Shown in pieces: positions 35,959-47,734 of a stretch of 64,000 bases of DNA. The stretch's first letter is position 1; the number at the start of each line of letters is the position of its first letter. Source of the DNA: Flavobacterium sp. J372 (lineage in GTDB: Bacteria > Bacteroidota > Bacteroidia > Flavobacteriales > Flavobacteriaceae); assembly GCF_024699965.1 (NCBI RefSeq), contig NZ_JAJOMZ010000004.1, positions 1,424,001-1,488,000 on the forward strand. Direction: 5' to 3'. Under the pieces are notes generated by a model that saw only the letters and a list, made by a program, of their open reading frames with translations, was not told where the DNA came from and ran no database searches. A program made the translations under genes and the position numbers.

Positions 35959-36642
35959 TTAAACAGTGCGCTGTACAACTTCAAACATTGTCCCGTCATC
36001 ACACTTCAGTGTCTTGCTCGGGAACTTCATAAGCAAGGCGTAATCATGTGTGGCCATAATGATTGTCTTACCGTTTTGATTGATTTCGCGAAGCAGCTGC
36101 ATCACCTCTACGCTGGTTTGCGGGTCAAGGTTGCCCGTTGGCTCATCGGCTAGAATTACTTCAGGGTCGTTAAGCAGTGCACGAGCTACAGCTATACGCT
36201 GCTGTTCACCGCCAGACAGCTGGTGCGGCATCTTGGTCGCCGAGTTTTTCATGCCAACTTTTGTAAGCACTTCATCAATTTTATTTTGCATTTCAACTTT
36301 ATCCGTCCAGCCGGTTGCTTTTAATACAAAAGTCAGGTTGTCGTTCACACTCCTGTCCGGCAATAACTTAAAGTCTTGAAAAACAATGCCAATCTTTCTG
36401 CGAAGATAAGGTATGTCGCGCTCGCGTAGTTTTTTCAGGTCATATTCCACAAAGTGCCCTTCACCTTCAGTTAGCTTAAGGTCAGCATACAATGTCTTCA
36501 TGAAGCTGCTTTTTCCGCTACCCGTTTTCCCGATGATGTACAGGAACTCTCCATGATTTACATCAAGATTTATATCCTTAAGAACAGGATTATGATCCTG
36601 GTATATGGTAACGTTGTTAAGCGACAGCACAGCTTGCGACAT
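35959..36642 (-). CDS. ftsE: ABC ATPase FtsE
   Basis: A 227-residue ABC ATPase. Start ATG 36642 ([21 protein letters not shown]) is preferred to 36684, which adds an unconserved leader. Walker A is [25 protein letters not shown] is the Q-loop region with the FtsE-type LLPDRSV phrase. [16 protein letters not shown] is the signature, [14 protein letters not shown] the Walker B, and MATHDYALL the switch histidine. FtsE pairs with membrane protein FtsX to activate peptidoglycan hydrolases at division. No ftsX is next to it here. It is upstream of the GT39-like gene on the same strand, with a five-base gap. Confidence 0.9.
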   Translation of the reverse strand: MSQAVLSLNNVTIYQDHNPVLKDINLDVNHGEFLYIIGKTGSGKSSFMKTLYADLKLTEGEGHFVEYDLKKLRERDIPYLRRKIGIVFQDFKLLPDRSVNDNLTFVLKATGWTDKVEMQNKIDEVLTKVGMKNSATKMPHQLSGGEQQRIAVARALLNDPEVILADEPTGNLDPQTSVEVMQLLREINQNGKTIIMATHDYALLMKFPSKTLKCDDGTMFEVVQRTV

Positions 36643-36790
36643 AGCAGTTGTATTATAGTTTTGGTAAAAGTAATAAGATAACACCTTTACACAAAATTTT
36701 ATTTCGGCGTTTCTTATGCCTTGTGCCTTATGTCTTTTGGCTTGTTCATACTAAATACTCAAAAACTCCCGTTAAATAATTAAGAATTGA

Positions 36791-36798
36791 TATATTTG
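36791..36798 (+). promoter_or_regulatory. -7 box upstream of the TPR gene
   Basis: TATATTTG matches TAnnTTTG exactly and lies 17 bases before the ATG at 36816. It drives the TPR gene and probably the barrel gene behind it. Confidence 0.6.
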
Positions 36799-36815
36799 GC
36801 TATCAGATAAAACCA

Positions 36816-39800
36816 ATGAATATGCGCAGACTGAACAGGTTTCTATTCCTCTCGCTCACGCTCGGCACCATCACCACATATGCCCAGCAGTCAGCAATTT
36901 ACACACATGAGCTTAAAGACTTTGAAAAGGCCGTAATGCTTTACAATGATAAGCAATACCAGGCGGCGCAGATACTTTTCGAAAAGACTAAAAACATAAG
37001 TCAGGATATGGAAGTGCAGGCCGACTGTGCTTACTACATAGCCAATACGGCCATCCGCCTGAACCAGATGAACGCGGATGCGCTGATGGAAGACTTCGTG
37101 GCAGACTACCCGACAAGCCCTAAACAAAACCAGGCTTTTATTGAAGTGGCAGGATATTACTTTGACCAGGGCAAATATGCTCAGGCGCTGAAGTGGTATG
37201 ACAAGGTTGAGGAAAGCAGCATGGGCCAGGCCGAGAGGGAGCGCTATAACTTCCAGAAAGGGTATAGTTACTTCAATGCGAATGACAAAAAGCAGGCAGA
37301 GAAATACCTGAACAAAGTAGTAAATTCGAAAACTTACGGTTCTCAGGCAAAGTATTATCTGGGCTTCCTTGCTTATGAAAGCGATAACTACAAAACCGCA
37401 AACCAGTACTTTGAGCAGGTAGAAGACCAGGATAAGTATAAAGAAAAGATGTCTTACTTCCAGGCGGATATGAACTTTAAGCTGGGTAATTTCCAGAAAG
37501 CGATAGACCTCGGCACACCACAGCTGGCTAAGAGTGATGCCAACGAAAAATCAGAACTTCACAAGATAATCGGGGAGAGCTATTTCAACCTGAAACAGTA
37601 TGATAAAGCCATACCGCACCTTAAAGAATACAGAGGTAAAAAAGGCAAGTGGAACAATACTGACTTTTACCAACTTGGCTACGCGTATTACAAACAGGGT
37701 GATTATGAAAATGCCATAGCTGAGTTCAATAAAATTATCGGCGGTAATGACTTCGTGGCACAGAATGCCTATTATCATCTTGGTGAAAGCTACCTCAAAA
37801 CCGGTAAAAAACAGCAGGCGCTCAACGCGTTCAAAACAGCAAGCGAGATGGAGTTTGAAGCCAAAATTCAGGAAGATGCTTACTATAACTACGCCAAGCT
37901 AAGCTACGAAATTGGCAACCCATACCAAAGTGTGCCTGAAGTGCTAAAAGGTTTTACCGATAAATACCCTGCAACACCATTTAAGCAGGAAATACAAAAC
38001 CTGCTCATCAATTCTTACATCACCTCTAAAAACTATAAAGAGGCACTAACATTGCTGGAGAAAGACAGGTCGCCGGAGAACCGCAAGGCATACCAGAAAG
38101 TAGCTTTCTATCGCGGTATGGAACTTTATACGGATGGAAATTATCAGCAGGCGCTGGCACTTTTCAAAAAGTCTATTGCTGAGCAGCGTGATGCTAAATT
38201 TACCGCAAGGGCAACCTTTTGGAAAGGGGAGACAGAGTATACGCTGGATCAGTTCAGTGAGGCATTGTTAAGCTTTAAGCAGTATATGGGTTATGCTGAA
38301 GCAAAAGATACGCCTGAATATAAGAACGCCGATTACAACCTTGCCTATACTTATTTTAAGCTGAAAGAATATAGCCAGGCCGCAACGCATTTTGCAGCAT
38401 ATACTACATCGGCAGCAGCAAAAGGAGATAAAGTAAGGCTGAACGATGCTTACCTGCGCCTTGGTGACAGTAATTTCGTTACGGGCAAGTACTGGCCTGC
38501 TATGGATGCGTACAATAAAGCTATCGAAATGAAGGGTATAGATTCAGACTATGCGCTGTTCCAGAAAGGCATAAGCTATGGCTTCGTTGGCCGTAATGAT
38601 AAAAAGATTGAAGACCTTACCAAGTTTGTAAACACTTACCCAAAATCTAAGTATGCTGATGATGCACTGTTTGAACTTGCCGGGACATACGTAACTGAAA
38701 AAAACATCAACAAAGCGCTGTCTACCTATGACGACCTTATAGAAGATTATAAAACAAGCTCATACGTATCTAAAGCGATGATGAGGCAGGCGCTTATATA
38801 TTACAACGCTGAGCAGGATGCCAAAGCTTTAGCGAAGTTCAAACAGGTGGTGGCACAGTTCCCGAATACGCCTGAAGCAATGGAGGCGGTAAATACATCA
38901 CGCCAGATATATGTAGATAGTGGCAATACCGACGAGTATGCGGCATGGGTTAAAACGTTAAATTTCGTTGATGTAAGCGATGCCGACCTTGACAATACAT
39001 CTTTTGAGGCAGCAGAGAAGCAATACCTGCAAAACAATACCAAGCAGGCTATCTCTGCACTTAGCAGTTATGTGAGCAAATTCCCGAACGGAATATCATC
39101 GCTTAAGGCTAACTTTTACCTCGCGCAGAGTTATTACGCTGAGGGGCTGGAGACAAACACAATTCCGCATTATGAGTTTGTAATAAGCAAACCGCGGAAT
39201 GAGTTTACAGAGCAGGCGCTGGCAAGGCTCTCTCAGGTTCATCTTAAAAAGAATGATTACTCAAAAGCCATACCTGTGCTGAAACGCCTTGAAACGGAGG
39301 CCGACTTCCCGCAGAACGTAACCTTCGCGCAGAGCAACCTCATGAAGGCGTATTATGAAGGTGCAGACTACCCTAATGCTGTAGTTTATGCTGATAAGGT
39401 ATTGGCCAACACAAAAGCAGATGACAGAACTAAGAGTGATGCGCAGGTTATAGTAGCGCGTTCGGCTATAAAATCTAATAATGAAGAACGCGCACGTGCA
39501 GCATATACTAAGCTTCAAGCTATTGCAAAAGGCGAGCTGGCAGCTGAAGCGCTGTACTATGATGCTTACTTCAAAAATAAGGACGGAAAATTTGATGCTT
39601 CAAATACAGCTGTGCAAAAGCTGTCAAAAGACTATTCAGGCTATAAGTATTTTGCTGCCAAAGGCCTTGTAGTAATGGCTAAGAACTTCTATGGGCTTAA
39701 AGACAGTTTCCAGGCAACGTATATCCTAGAAAGCGTTATCAAAAACTTCACCGCGTATCCTGATGTTGTTCAGGAAGCCCAAACGGTTCTTGACGGGATT

Positions 39801-39842
39801 AAAACCGAAGAAGCCAAACGTAATTCATCTGTTCAAAACTAA
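36816..39842 (+). CDS. Large secreted tetratricopeptide-repeat protein
   Basis: A 1008-residue protein with signal peptide (RRLNRFLFLSLTLGTITTYAQ). It consists almost entirely of TPR-type helical pairs from about residue 30 to 990. Examples are AVMLYNDKQYQAAQILFEKT, ALKWYDKVEESSMGQAERER, NFQKAIDLGTPQLAKSD, QLGYAYYKQGDYENAIAEFN and GIDSDYALFQKGISYGFVGR. It gives a superhelical scaffold of perhaps 20 or more repeats. Periplasmic TPR proteins of this size in Bacteroidota are associated with envelope complexes. The barrel gene starts 14 bases downstream, and a GreA-like gene follows, suggesting a conserved three-gene group. The protein could be the periplasmic partner of the barrel. No enzymatic domain is seen. 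The frame is intact over 3 kb. Confidence 0.88.
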   Translation: MNMRRLNRFLFLSLTLGTITTYAQQSAIYTHELKDFEKAVMLYNDKQYQAAQILFEKTKNISQDMEVQADCAYYIANTAIRLNQMNADALMEDFVADYPTSPKQNQAFIEVAGYYFDQGKYAQALKWYDKVEESSMGQAERERYNFQKGYSYFNANDKKQAEKYLNKVVNSKTYGSQAKYYLGFLAYESDNYKTANQYFEQVEDQDKYKEKMSYFQADMNFKLGNFQKAIDLGTPQLAKSDANEKSELHKIIGESYFNLKQYDKAIPHLKEYRGKKGKWNNTDFYQLGYAYYKQGDYENAIAEFNKIIGGNDFVAQNAYYHLGESYLKTGKKQQALNAFKTASEMEFEAKIQEDAYYNYAKLSYEIGNPYQSVPEVLKGFTDKYPATPFKQEIQNLLINSYITSKNYKEALTLLEKDRSPENRKAYQKVAFYRGMELYTDGNYQQALALFKKSIAEQRDAKFTARATFWKGETEYTLDQFSEALLSFKQYMGYAEAKDTPEYKNADYNLAYTYFKLKEYSQAATHFAAYTTSAAAKGDKVRLNDAYLRLGDSNFVTGKYWPAMDAYNKAIEMKGIDSDYALFQKGISYGFVGRNDKKIEDLTKFVNTYPKSKYADDALFELAGTYVTEKNINKALSTYDDLIEDYKTSSYVSKAMMRQALIYYNAEQDAKALAKFKQVVAQFPNTPEAMEAVNTSRQIYVDSGNTDEYAAWVKTLNFVDVSDADLDNTSFEAAEKQYLQNNTKQAISALSSYVSKFPNGISSLKANFYLAQSYYAEGLETNTIPHYEFVISKPRNEFTEQALARLSQVHLKKNDYSKAIPVLKRLETEADFPQNVTFAQSNLMKAYYEGADYPNAVVYADKVLANTKADDRTKSDAQVIVARSAIKSNNEERARAAYTKLQAIAKGELAAEALYYDAYFKNKDGKFDASNTAVQKLSKDYSGYKYFAAKGLVVMAKNFYGLKDSFQATYILESVIKNFTAYPDVVQEAQTVLDGIKTEEAKRNSSVQN

Positions 39843-39856
39843 TACACGCCGATAAA

Positions 39857-41638
39857 ATGAACATCAAACCACAATATAAAATAGCATTTATAATAGCGCT
39901 TGCAGGCCTTCAGGGTGCATTTGCGCAAAAGAAAGATGAAAATCTGGGCACAGAGGTTGTAAACGTGGTACAGACCTACACCCCAACCATAAGCGATGCC
40001 TTTAAGGTGAAAGAAACTCCTGTAATTGAAGACGAAGACAACTCCCAAAAAGAGGAAATACAATATAATATATTCTCTTTTCCGGTGGCTTCAACATTTA
40101 CACCTGCTAAGGGTAAGGCAGCCGCAGTTGACAAAGCTGCCCGTGAAAAGCTATACAACAATTACGCAACGCTTGGTGTAGGCAACTACGGTACGGTAAA
40201 TGCCGAACTTTTCATAACAGAAAACCTTAGCCGAACCGACTATGTAGGCGGTATGCTGCGCCACCTTTCATCACAAGGCGGAATTGATGCGGCTGTGCTT
40301 GATGACAAATATTACAATACTGCTATAGACCTTACCTACGGCAGCAGGCAATCGGCTTACAGTTGGAATGCTGACCTGGGCTACCAAAATAAAGTATACA
40401 ACTGGTACGGCCTGCCTGAAGAATACATAGTAGGTGTTTCAGGTGAAGATATCAATGCAATAGACCCGCAACAAACATATCATTCATTATATGTTGGCGG
40501 AAAGATAGCCGCTGAAAAAAGTTTCTTTCATGATGCTTCAGCGCAGTACAAGCGTTTTTGGGATGCCTACGGCTCTGCTGAAAACCGGTTTTTTGTAAAG
40601 CCTTCGCTTGATATTGATGTCATGAGCGAAAAGATAAAGCTTGACTTCATAGCCGATTACGTGGGCGGAACTTTTGAGGAGACTTTAAACCCGCTGATTA
40701 CAACAGGTAACGAATACAGCCATTTTAACCTTGGTTTACAGCCAAGCATACAGTATCAGAATAAAGATTTGTCGGTGCAGTTAGGGGCGGGGCTTTTCTA
40801 TAGTATGGGTAAAGTAAATGGTGAAAGTGATAGTAAATTCTTTGTGTACCCGCAGGTAAAGGCATCGTATAAGCTTGTTGAAGGTTTGCTTGTAGCCTAT
40901 GCCGGTGCAGAAGGCACGCTGAAGCAAAACTCGTATGCCGATGTAGTTGACGAAAACCCTTTTGTATCGCCAACGCTTGTCATAGCCCCTACAGACCAGC
41001 AGTATGATATATATGTCGGGCTAAAAGGTAAGCTTGCAAATACAGTAGCTTACAACCTTCGGGGGTCGTACATGAATGAAGACAACAGGTTGTTTTTCCA
41101 AAGCAATGCGGCATTATTTAGTAACGTGCCCGGCCCCGGTGCAAATCTTGACGGTTATGCTTACAACAATTCATTTGGCCTGGTGTATGACAGGCTTCGA
41201 ACAATCAGTTTTTTCGGCGAGCTGAAGGCAGATATCAGTGATAATGTATCGTTTGGTATGAATGGTTCTTACTTCAGCTATGATACAGACCAGGCAGAAG
41301 CCTGGAACCTTCCATCAATAAAAGTTGGTGCCAACCTTGATGTAGACATTACTGAAAAGTGGTATGCCGGTACCAATATATTCTTTGTGGGTGAGAGAAA
41401 AGATATCGAAACAATACCTGATGATGTACTTATTTTCCCGCAATCTTACTCACCGCAGGTAGTAACTCTTAAAAGCTATTTTGACCTGAATGCACATGTT
41501 GGCTACAAGTACAGCGAGCGCCTTACAGGGTTCCTGAGGCTTAATAACATTGCCAGCCAGGATTATGAGCGTTGGGTAAACTATCCGGTACAGGGCTTCC
41601 AGTTTTTGGTAGGCGCATCATACAAGTTTAATTTTTAA
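39857..41638 (+). CDS. Outer-membrane beta-barrel protein (TonB-dependent-receptor-like)
   Basis: A 593-residue protein with a signal peptide (YKIAFIIALAGLQGAFAQ). The N-terminal part, with VVNVVQTYTPTISDAFKVKETP, resembles the plug entrance or TonB-box region. From about residue 95 it has repeating amphipathic beta strands (LYNNYATLGVGNYGTVNAELF; AIDLTYGSRQSAYSWNADLGY; LDFIADYVGGTFEETL). It ends in a C-terminal aromatic strand (FLVGASYKFNF), the outer-membrane insertion signal. The full plug domain of classical TonB-dependent receptors is not evident, so it may be a reduced or divergent member. Directly downstream of the TPR protein, it probably forms a complex with it. Confidence 0.83.
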   Translation: MNIKPQYKIAFIIALAGLQGAFAQKKDENLGTEVVNVVQTYTPTISDAFKVKETPVIEDEDNSQKEEIQYNIFSFPVASTFTPAKGKAAAVDKAAREKLYNNYATLGVGNYGTVNAELFITENLSRTDYVGGMLRHLSSQGGIDAAVLDDKYYNTAIDLTYGSRQSAYSWNADLGYQNKVYNWYGLPEEYIVGVSGEDINAIDPQQTYHSLYVGGKIAAEKSFFHDASAQYKRFWDAYGSAENRFFVKPSLDIDVMSEKIKLDFIADYVGGTFEETLNPLITTGNEYSHFNLGLQPSIQYQNKDLSVQLGAGLFYSMGKVNGESDSKFFVYPQVKASYKLVEGLLVAYAGAEGTLKQNSYADVVDENPFVSPTLVIAPTDQQYDIYVGLKGKLANTVAYNLRGSYMNEDNRLFFQSNAALFSNVPGPGANLDGYAYNNSFGLVYDRLRTISFFGELKADISDNVSFGMNGSYFSYDTDQAEAWNLPSIKVGANLDVDITEKWYAGTNIFFVGERKDIETIPDDVLIFPQSYSPQVVTLKSYFDLNAHVGYKYSERLTGFLRLNNIASQDYERWVNYPVQGFQFLVGASYKFNF

Positions 41639-41655
41639 GAATAAAGATTAATAAT

Positions 41656-41701
41656 AAAAGATTGAATAATTGAGGCTAATGTTTCAATTTTTCAATCTTT
41701 T
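41656..41701 (+). terminator. Possible terminator hairpin after the barrel gene
   Basis: AAAAGATTGAA (41656-41665 region) pairs with TTCAATCTTTT (41691-41701), and a TAATTTTT stretch follows. It sits between the barrel stop and the GreA-like start 13 bases on. The long loop makes it weak; it may be a repeat rather than a terminator. Confidence 0.35.
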
Positions 41702-41713
41702 AATTTTTCAATA

Positions 41714-42163
41714 ATGACACTGAAACAAAAAGTCCACGCTTACTACCTGCAGCAGGTAAATGACAGGATCGATGCTTTTCGCGATATGATTTCAGCCCTT
41801 ACTGAAGATGCCTCTAATGATGCTAAAGGCTCTGCAGGAGACAAGCATGAAACAGCCCTGAGCATGATGCATATTGAGCAGGAACGCCTGAACAGTAAAC
41901 TGTCTGAATTTTTGGAACAGAAGTCGGTTTTAGATAAAATAGACCCTAACGCATCGCATCCTGTCATTGCATTGGGCAGCCTGGTTAAAGCTAATGCGAT
42001 GCACCTGTTTGTAAGCGCAGCACTGCCTAAAATTATTATTGATGGTGTGCAGGTCATAGCGTTGTCTCCGCAATCGCCTTTGGGTCAAAGCATTATAGGT
42101 AAAAAGATTGCGGATAATTTTAAAATAGGTACTGCTAATTACATTATTGAAGAAATTTCCTAG
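41714..42163 (+). CDS. GreA/GreB C-terminal-like factor
   Basis: A 149-residue protein with an N-terminal helical part (KVHAYYLQQVNDRIDAFRDM; HIEQERLNSKLSEFLEQK) and a C-terminal FKBP-like fold of the GreA type (LGSLVKANAMHLFVSAAL, VIALSPQSPLGQSIIGKKI, NFKIGTANYIIEEIS). In GreA the coiled coil carries acidic tip residues that stimulate RNA cleavage by polymerase. Here the coiled coil has DASNDAKGSAGDKHETALS in its place, which could serve that role. Such short GreA-like proteins are common in Bacteroidota. It may be co-transcribed with the barrel gene, or separate. The exact biochemical role is uncertain. Confidence 0.8.
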   Translation: MTLKQKVHAYYLQQVNDRIDAFRDMISALTEDASNDAKGSAGDKHETALSMMHIEQERLNSKLSEFLEQKSVLDKIDPNASHPVIALGSLVKANAMHLFVSAALPKIIIDGVQVIALSPQSPLGQSIIGKKIADNFKIGTANYIIEEIS

Positions 42164-42358
42164 CAATATTTCAGAATGTAATCGTTTTTTGTCTTCGCAG
42201 ACGGTTTTCATCACATAAAGTATCAATTCTGTTCATTTAATTTTAAAAATGTAAGCATATCTGTTTATTGTGTTTTATAATTGAAACTAAAAATTCAATT
42301 TTGTCTTGCTGAACATAACTGAATAAGTTGTTCAGTATACCAAAAGCAAAGACAAATT

Positions 42359-43975
42359 ATGTGCGGAATTTTAGCGATTATAGGCAAAGGAAAAGATGAG
42401 AAGCTGGTACAGCAGCTTTCAAAAAGGATGTCGCACCGCGGGCCGGATGAAAGTGATATTTATGTTACAGAAAAAGGGCATATACTCAGTCATGAGCGTT
42501 TGTCTATTATAGATCTCCACACAGGGCGCCAGCCTATCCAGGGTACTTCATCTGCATGGATGGTACATAATGGCGAAATCTACAATCACCAGGAACTTCG
42601 CGACACAATATTGAAACATCACACGTTCAGGACTACTTCAGATTCTGAGGTGATTGTGCATCTGTATGAAGAGTACGGGTATGATTTCTGCAACCTGCTT
42701 GACGGTATGTTTGCCTTTGTGGTTATCAATGGCGATGATTTTATAGCAGGGCGTGATCCGTTAGGAATAAAGCCAATGTACTATGGCCTTGACGAACGCG
42801 GCAGGATATACTTTGCCAGTGAAATGAAGGCGATAGCCGACCAGTGCAAGACATTTTCTACCTTCCCGCCGGGTCATTATTATACGCCACAAACCGGCTT
42901 TGTAAAATATTACAGGCCGCAGTGGGAAGATGCATCAAAGGCTGTGGATGATGTTGATTACTCAGCTATCCGCGAAACATTAACCGAAGCAGTAAAGAAA
43001 AGGCTGATGAGTGATGTGCCGGTTGGGGTATTATTATCAGGCGGGCTTGACTCATCCCTTACATCATCAATCGCGGCAAGAGAGATGAAAAAGCTAGGTA
43101 AGCCGCTGCATTCATTCTCGATTGGGCTTGATGCATCGGCCCCGGATGCTGTTGCAGCGCGCAAGGTTGCTGAGTTTTTAGGCACAGAACACCATGAAAT
43201 ACATTTTACGATAGAGCAGGGTATAGCAATCCTTGACAAGCTTATCTGGCACCTTGAAACGTATGATGTAACCTCAGTAAGGGCCAGTACACCAATGTAT
43301 TTCCTTTCTCAGGCAATTACTGATTTAGGAGTAAAAGTGGTGCTGTCAGGTGAAGGCGCTGACGAAATATTTGGTGGATACCTGTACTTCCGTAATGCAC
43401 CATCAGCAGCTGATTTCCAGAAAGAAACGATAGAAAGGGTTCAGAAACTTTTCACTGCCGACCTGCTTCGTGCAGATAAAAGCACTATGGCACATGGCCT
43501 GGAGGCAAGAGTGCCTTTCCTTGATAAGAAATTCCTGGAGCTTGCAATAAAAATAAAGCCTGAAGAAAAGCAGCCAAAAACGTATGACGGTGTGGAGAAG
43601 TACATCCTTCGTAAAGCCTTTGATACACCTGATGAGCCTTATCTGCCCGCAGAAGTACTTTGGAGGCAGAAGGAGCAATTTAGTGATGGTGTGGGCTACA
43701 GTTGGATTGATACGCTGATTGAATACTGCTCGGCACAGGTTACCGATGAAGAGATGGAAAGGGCAGAAGAACGCTTCCCGTACAATACGCCTGCTACAAA
43801 AGAGGCATATTATTACAGATCAGTTTTCCATAAATATTTCCCGCAGGTGAGCGCAGCACAAACCGTTAGGAAATGGATACCGAAATGGCAGGAAAACACC
43901 GACCCGAGCGGCAGGGCCAATGCCGCACACATAAATGCAGATACCCTTATAGCCCAGGCCAAAACCGAAGCTTAA
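42359..43975 (+). CDS. asnB: Asparagine synthase (glutamine-hydrolysing)
   Basis: A 538-residue AsnB. The N-terminal class II glutamine amidotransferase starts with the catalytic Cys2 (MCGILAIIGKG), with RMSHRGPDESD and MVHNGEIYNH as its hallmarks. The synthetase half has the pyrophosphatase motif LLSGGLDSSLTSSIA, and VVLSGEGADEIFGGYLYF and HGLEARVPFLDKKFLELA typical of AsnB. It makes asparagine from aspartate, glutamine and ATP in the cytoplasm. Length is near the family norm (about 550). It is alone, with a long (195-base) upstream gap and a terminator after it. The complete motifs favour true asparagine synthesis over a cluster-associated amidotransferase. Confidence 0.93.
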   Translation: MCGILAIIGKGKDEKLVQQLSKRMSHRGPDESDIYVTEKGHILSHERLSIIDLHTGRQPIQGTSSAWMVHNGEIYNHQELRDTILKHHTFRTTSDSEVIVHLYEEYGYDFCNLLDGMFAFVVINGDDFIAGRDPLGIKPMYYGLDERGRIYFASEMKAIADQCKTFSTFPPGHYYTPQTGFVKYYRPQWEDASKAVDDVDYSAIRETLTEAVKKRLMSDVPVGVLLSGGLDSSLTSSIAAREMKKLGKPLHSFSIGLDASAPDAVAARKVAEFLGTEHHEIHFTIEQGIAILDKLIWHLETYDVTSVRASTPMYFLSQAITDLGVKVVLSGEGADEIFGGYLYFRNAPSAADFQKETIERVQKLFTADLLRADKSTMAHGLEARVPFLDKKFLELAIKIKPEEKQPKTYDGVEKYILRKAFDTPDEPYLPAEVLWRQKEQFSDGVGYSWIDTLIEYCSAQVTDEEMERAEERFPYNTPATKEAYYYRSVFHKYFPQVSAAQTVRKWIPKWQENTDPSGRANAAHINADTLIAQAKTEA

Positions 43976-44013
43976 ACGATACATAAAGTTGTTGATTTTA
44001 GTTTGTTTGTTTG

Positions 44014-44056
44014 CAAAAGCGTCCCGTCTCCCCAAGGCGGGCGTTTTATTTTTTTA
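44014..44056 (+). terminator. Probable terminator after asnB
   Basis: An imperfect hairpin of AAAAGCGTCCCGTC with AAGGCGGGCGTTTT, interrupted by bulges, followed by a T-rich stretch (TTTTATTTTTTT). It is 38 bases after the asnB stop. Confidence 0.6.
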
Positions 44057-44076
44057 GGCATCATAATTGCTGAAAG

Positions 44077-44604
44077 ATGTGCATGCAGAAAAACCCACTC
44101 TACACAATAGGCCATGGTGTGCGCAAGGCCGAGGATTTCCTGGACTTGCTGAAAAAATATAATATTGACTATCTGGCAGACGTGCGGTCTGTGCCATACT
44201 CGCGGTTTAATCCGCAATACAGGCAGCCGGCGCTGAAAAGCTTTCTTGAGGCTAACGGCATCACTTATATTTTTATGGGCAATACGCTTGGCGGCAGGCC
44301 AAAAGATGCTTTCTGCTATGATGAAAAAGGTAAGATAGATTACACTATTGTCAGCACAAAGCTATTTTTCCTTGAAGGAATTGACAGGCTTAAAGATGCT
44401 TATGCGCAGGATATCAGCCTCGCAATAATGTGCAGTGAAAGCAAGCCAATTGAATGCCACCGGACACACCTGATATCAAATGCGCTTCAAAGAGAGAATA
44501 TCGAAATAATGCATATTGATGAGAAAGGTAATCTCCAAAAACATGAAGATATATTAAATAAATTACAAACCGGTCAGAAGGATCTCTTCGACAATATCAA
44601 GTGA
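44077..44604 (+). CDS. DUF488 family protein
   Basis: A 175-residue protein with the DUF488 pattern: PLYTIGHGVRKAEDFLDLL, then DYLADVRSVPYSRFNPQY, GNTLGGRPKDAF, and the C-terminal IMCSESKPIECHRTHLISNAL. The conserved Cys-containing C-terminal motif (CHR) and the GH/DVRS motifs are typical. The family is widespread, without a proven activity, and has been loosely linked to DNA or stress contexts. The start could also be 44083 (second ATG). It is a single gene between asnB and gyrB with its own upstream gap. Confidence 0.85.
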   Translation: MCMQKNPLYTIGHGVRKAEDFLDLLKKYNIDYLADVRSVPYSRFNPQYRQPALKSFLEANGITYIFMGNTLGGRPKDAFCYDEKGKIDYTIVSTKLFFLEGIDRLKDAYAQDISLAIMCSESKPIECHRTHLISNALQRENIEIMHIDEKGNLQKHEDILNKLQTGQKDLFDNIK

Positions 44605-44726
44605 AACATTTCTTAAGTTTTACCTCAAAGATTACACATCCTTCAAACATCATCTTGTATTAATAAAATGTTAATAACTTAGATGCCAAATCCCTATATC
44701 TTACCATAAAATCCCCTCTGTTTTTA

Positions 44727-44734
44727 TATATTTG
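44727..44734 (+). promoter_or_regulatory. -7 box upstream of gyrB
   Basis: TATATTTG matches TAnnTTTG, 35 bases before the gyrB ATG. No clear TTG is present near -33. Confidence 0.6.
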
Positions 44735-44769
44735 TTCGTTAAACTTAAAAATTAGTTAAGAATAGTTTT

Positions 44770-47712
<2,943 letters not shown>

Positions 47713-47734
47713 TAACAACCCAAACAATATTATT

